Below, piece after piece: positions 61,205 to 64,000 of a DNA stretch of 64,000 nucleotides. Under the pieces are notes generated by a model. It made no database searches. It was not told the origin of the DNA and was given only the letters and a program-made list of their open reading frames with translations. How positions within the stretch are numbered: position 1 is the stretch's first letter; each line of letters starts with the position of its first letter. The stretch spans positions 90,493,935 to 90,557,934 of the forward strand of contig JALGPY010000006.1 in assembly GCA_023055425.1 (NCBI GenBank), in the 5' to 3' direction. The DNA is from Linanthus parryae. Lineage: Eukaryota > Streptophyta > Magnoliopsida > Ericales > Polemoniaceae. The translations under genes and the position numbers were made by a program.

Positions 61205-64000
61205 ATGGCCAAGACAAAAGGAACCAAATCCACCAAGGAGGACGAAGAGATACCTGATCTTCCGCAAGCTTTGTGGCGAAAAGCCCCCTATCTGGGTGGC
61301 AAAGATTTCTACCACGCAAGGGTTAAGGCGAAGAAATTGCCTGCTTCTGTCCCCAATGAGGGATTGCTAACACTGACTCCCCCAGTTAACTCAGCCCTGC
61401 TCGAGTTGATTGGCTCCGAGGATGTGGTTCGATTGGGAATCGAAAATGGGTACTTCCCCTATGCTGCGATTTCCACCCAAGCTTTTGTCCAGAAATTGGA
61501 CTACATGGACGAGTGGATCGACCACGTGTTGACCGATCATGCTGCGACTCTTAATGAGGCCGGCGTATACTTCACTGTTCGTGCTATGAAGGGTGTTGCC
61601 GTGAAGCTGGACCAGTCCATGCTTCTAAACCTTCTTTCCCGCTATTCGCCCGCGACTCACACATTCCACTTTGCTGAGTTCGAGGCTGCCCCCACACTCG
61701 AGGACGTGCACATGTTGTACGATTTGTCTCCCATGGGTGAAGTGGACCCTTTGAGTCCTTTGAGGACGGCTGCGGAGATTGCTTTGTACACGCAGATGGA
61801 AGAATGCCTATCAGAGGTGAAAAAGATATCCACCCGGTGGACTTCTACCAAAGTCCTTCCGAACTAGCAGTTGGTTGATACGTCTGCGAAGAATACCTGG
61901 AACAAATGGTTGCAGTACTTCTTTCGCGACTACGCGAACAACAGTATCACCAAAAAGCTTTTTAGTGAGGACCCGGAGGCCAAGAATTATGTGGAGGGTA
62001 AAGGCTATCACTTGACCCTTTGTGCTTTCCTCTGTGCATGGCTGTCGCGGTACTTAATCGATGGTCACCCGCATGATGGGGTCTTCTACCACGTTCTGCC
62101 ACTTGCTGTGAAGCTCGCCCTTGGCCAGAAAGTCGCACTCGGACCCTTGGTCTTGGGCACATTGTATTACAGATTGGATCAGCTAGTTGTGGCTATGAAG
62201 GAGTCGCGTGGCCGCCTCGATATACTGACTTTTGTCAACATTTCCTTCTTAACGATGTGGGTCTTCGAGCGATGGCCATCCTATGCCCCAACTGCTCTTA
62301 AGCCCAACAAGTGGTGTCCCCCAGGCGAGACGGATGAGCGTAACAGTGGCAGAGCTGCGAGGTGGTTCGGAGCGAACAATACCAAGTGCGCTTGGAGCCT
62401 GATCTGCGACAGGCGGCAAGAGTTCACTGCCAGGCCCTATGCCACGCGCATTGAGAACGTGTGATGGTTTCCAAAGCTGTACCCTTCGAAGGGTGTTGTA
62501 TTTTCCGAAGAGCTCCTCTTCGAAGAAGGATCGAACTTCCATGAGCGCTATCGCGAGTTCTTTTGCTGGTGTATGCGAGGTTCCCTTCCTGCTCTCGCAG
62601 AGCATATTCGTGAGCTTGCGCCAAGGTATGAGAGAATTACTGTGGATGTTGACCCACTCGAGTTTCTCCCCAGTTCGGCTTTGATGCAGTGGCACCATCA
62701 ATCTGGCCCAAGTCCATTATCAGAGGTTGCTATAAGCACTTGCTAACAAAGGAGTGCAAGACAGTCTTCATGAACAATCTTCCCTTTGAGCAGCCTGCGG
62801 GTAACCGCGAGGGTGGTTGTTCCCAAAACTGGCTCGCATACTGGGTTGCTCAGCAAACGAGGATCGAGACACAGTCGGCTGCACAGCCGAGTAGAGCTCC
62901 CTTGATCAAAAGAAACTCTTTTCCGTTTCGCCCCAATTGCAGTCTGAGCGAGTCTGAGTATGGTTTCGACTCATTGTTGGATCATGAGAACCATTTGTGC
63001 CCTGACGTCATTCTGAAGGAAAAGATCGTCGCAGTTAAGAAAGGTGACTCGCATGTCATCAGATATAGCGAGACATTTGCTAAGGTAAGCAACTTTTTCC
63101 GCGTGCGTTAAGCTTCTTGATTTCCACATGTTGATGATTTTATTCTATACTGTTTGCTGTAGTGTCATGTGCGGAGATTCGCATCTGGTGATCGTTCCAA
63201 GTCGTTGGTTAACACTATTGTTGCCACCAAAAGACAAGGACAGTCGTTCCAGCTAGCATCGAGGATGGACCCCGAGATCGAAACCAGGATTCGCGCAGTC
63301 ATGAATGCTTTTGCTAACTCGCTGATAGATAATACTCCGGCCTTGTCTCCGCCCAGAGATAATCCATCTCCTCCAGTGACTGCGGCACCAAGAGCGAAGA
63401 GACCCAGGCAGAAGGGAATTACAATTTCTTCCCCTAGAAGTGCTCCAACTTCTCCTCCAGCGAAGTCCCTTTCTGCCAAAGACAAAGGCAAAGGTCGCAT
63501 GCCCAGTAGAGCGCGGAAGGAGCTCGCAGTTGAGACCTTCGTTCCATTCAACCAGGAGGAAGAAGAGGAGAGGCAGGAGCCCAGAGAAGGTGATGAAGAA
63601 GAAGAAGAAAGAACAAACGTGATACATGAGGAAGAATCAGGAGGTACCTCCATCGCGTTTCCCTTCTCATTATCGTAATTCTTTTGCAATTCTTTCTTAA
63701 GCCAATCGTTTCTTCGCAGATGATGATGATGATGATGATGATGAGACCATCGGTGGCCTTTTGGCCAAGAGACAAAAGAGAGATACCCATTTTGACATTC
63801 CAGACAATCCCATAAGCGAGGACGTTCTCGCCGAGTCCCGAAAGACAGCCGCGGAAGCTGCTGAGAGAAGAAGGCAGCGCGAAGAGGAGGAGCTCGAGAG
63901 TGTGAGACAGCGGAGCCTCGAAGAGCAACATGTTGACGACTTAGTGCGTCCATCTGACGAGGAAGATGTGCTTCCCAAAGAGGTGGCTCCTCAGGCGGAG
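61205..64000 (+). pseudogene. Plant mobile domain (aminotransferase-like) gene, broken, runs off the right edge
   Basis: The ATG at 61205 opens MAKTKGTKSTKEDEEIPDLP. The PMD fold is recognisable from FHFAEFEAAPTLEDVHMLYD (near residue 155-175), FLCAWLSRYLIDGHPHDGVF and LGTLYYRLDQLVVAMKESRG, the usual order in PMD proteins. Introns at 63085-63162 and 63644-63719 have GT/AG ends and keep phase. Exon 2 is Pro/Ser/Lys-rich then Glu-rich; exon 3 starts with eight Asp, mostly (GAT)n, then a coiled-coil-like Arg/Glu stretch. TAG at 61865-61867 and TGA at 62462-62464 interrupt exon 1 in the same frame, and a one-base slip near 62680 moves it to the frame of 62689. PMD proteins occur in host genes (MAIN/MAIL family, silencing and meristem maintenance) and in transposons; I cannot tell which this was. 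Confidence 0.78.

Noticed and set aside
63165..63953. 262-codon minus-strand ORF opposite the PMD exons
   Set aside because: Antisense of the Glu/Lys/Asp-rich exons; it crosses both sides of an intron with clear splice signals on the plus strand.

Overview
The window is nuclear DNA of a flowering plant, most probably a dicot. It has genes with GT-AG introns, long AT-rich spacers and plant-type transposons (Copia, Tekay-like and Reina-like Gypsy, MULE, hAT, Stowaway, Helitron). I cannot name the species. Only a few stretches look like host genes; most of the window is nested mobile DNA, much of which can be delimited to the base from target-site duplications (TSDs).

Region 1 (1-6202). Minus-strand exons of a CBSX3-like CBS-domain gene run off the left edge. 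A plus-strand gene for a 593-residue Pro/Ser-rich protein follows (2272-4053), then a hAT MITE with an 8-bp TSD (4312-5155) and decayed LTR, SINE and tRNA-like pieces.

Region 2 (6203-21757). A minus-strand Copia element (157-bp LTRs, TSD GAACC) carries two later insertions. A 1,697-bp MULE (9-bp TSD) sits in its left LTR. A 9,355-bp gag-only element (8427-17781, TSD GAGCG) sits in its RNase H domain. The gag-only element has 3.7-kb LTRs, only 1.84 kb of internal DNA, (CAA)n arrays, and a tandem array of W-box (TTGACC) units.

Region 3 (21758-26190). Spacer with a non-autonomous Helitron (22542-23882), SINE and MITE relics, and a small three-exon plant gene (24476-25417).

Region 4 (26190-42213). 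Decayed plus-strand Copia pieces. The reverse transcriptase of one is split by a 10.2-kb minus-strand Sirevirus-like Copia (29410-39648), which has an extra ORF region downstream of pol and a dispersed palindrome, TTTCAAGGCCTTGAAA.

Region 5 (42214-53406). Unclassified repeat DNA, then a minus-strand Copia gag fragment cut inside its zinc knuckle by a 3.3-kb Tekay-like solo LTR (44080-47423, TSD TTCTA), then a complete but nonsense-laden Copia (48245-53406, TSD CATTT) with a Gly/Ser/Tyr-rich Gag.

Region 6 (53407-59518). Miniature elements: Stowaway-like MITEs, a 311-bp MULE MITE, and a 151-bp mini-Helitron inside a MITE. They are followed by an LTR-internal-LTR-internal-LTR array of a Reina-like non-autonomous element with a hAT insertion in its second unit.

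Region 7 (59519-64000). Uncharacterised spacer, then a plus-strand plant-mobile-domain gene with intact introns but in-frame stops and a frameshift. It runs off the right edge.

The protein-coding elements have no common pathway. The organising logic is insertion history: Copia, then MULE and gag-only element; Copia, then Sirevirus; Copia, then solo LTR; LTR array, then hAT; MITE, then Helitron.
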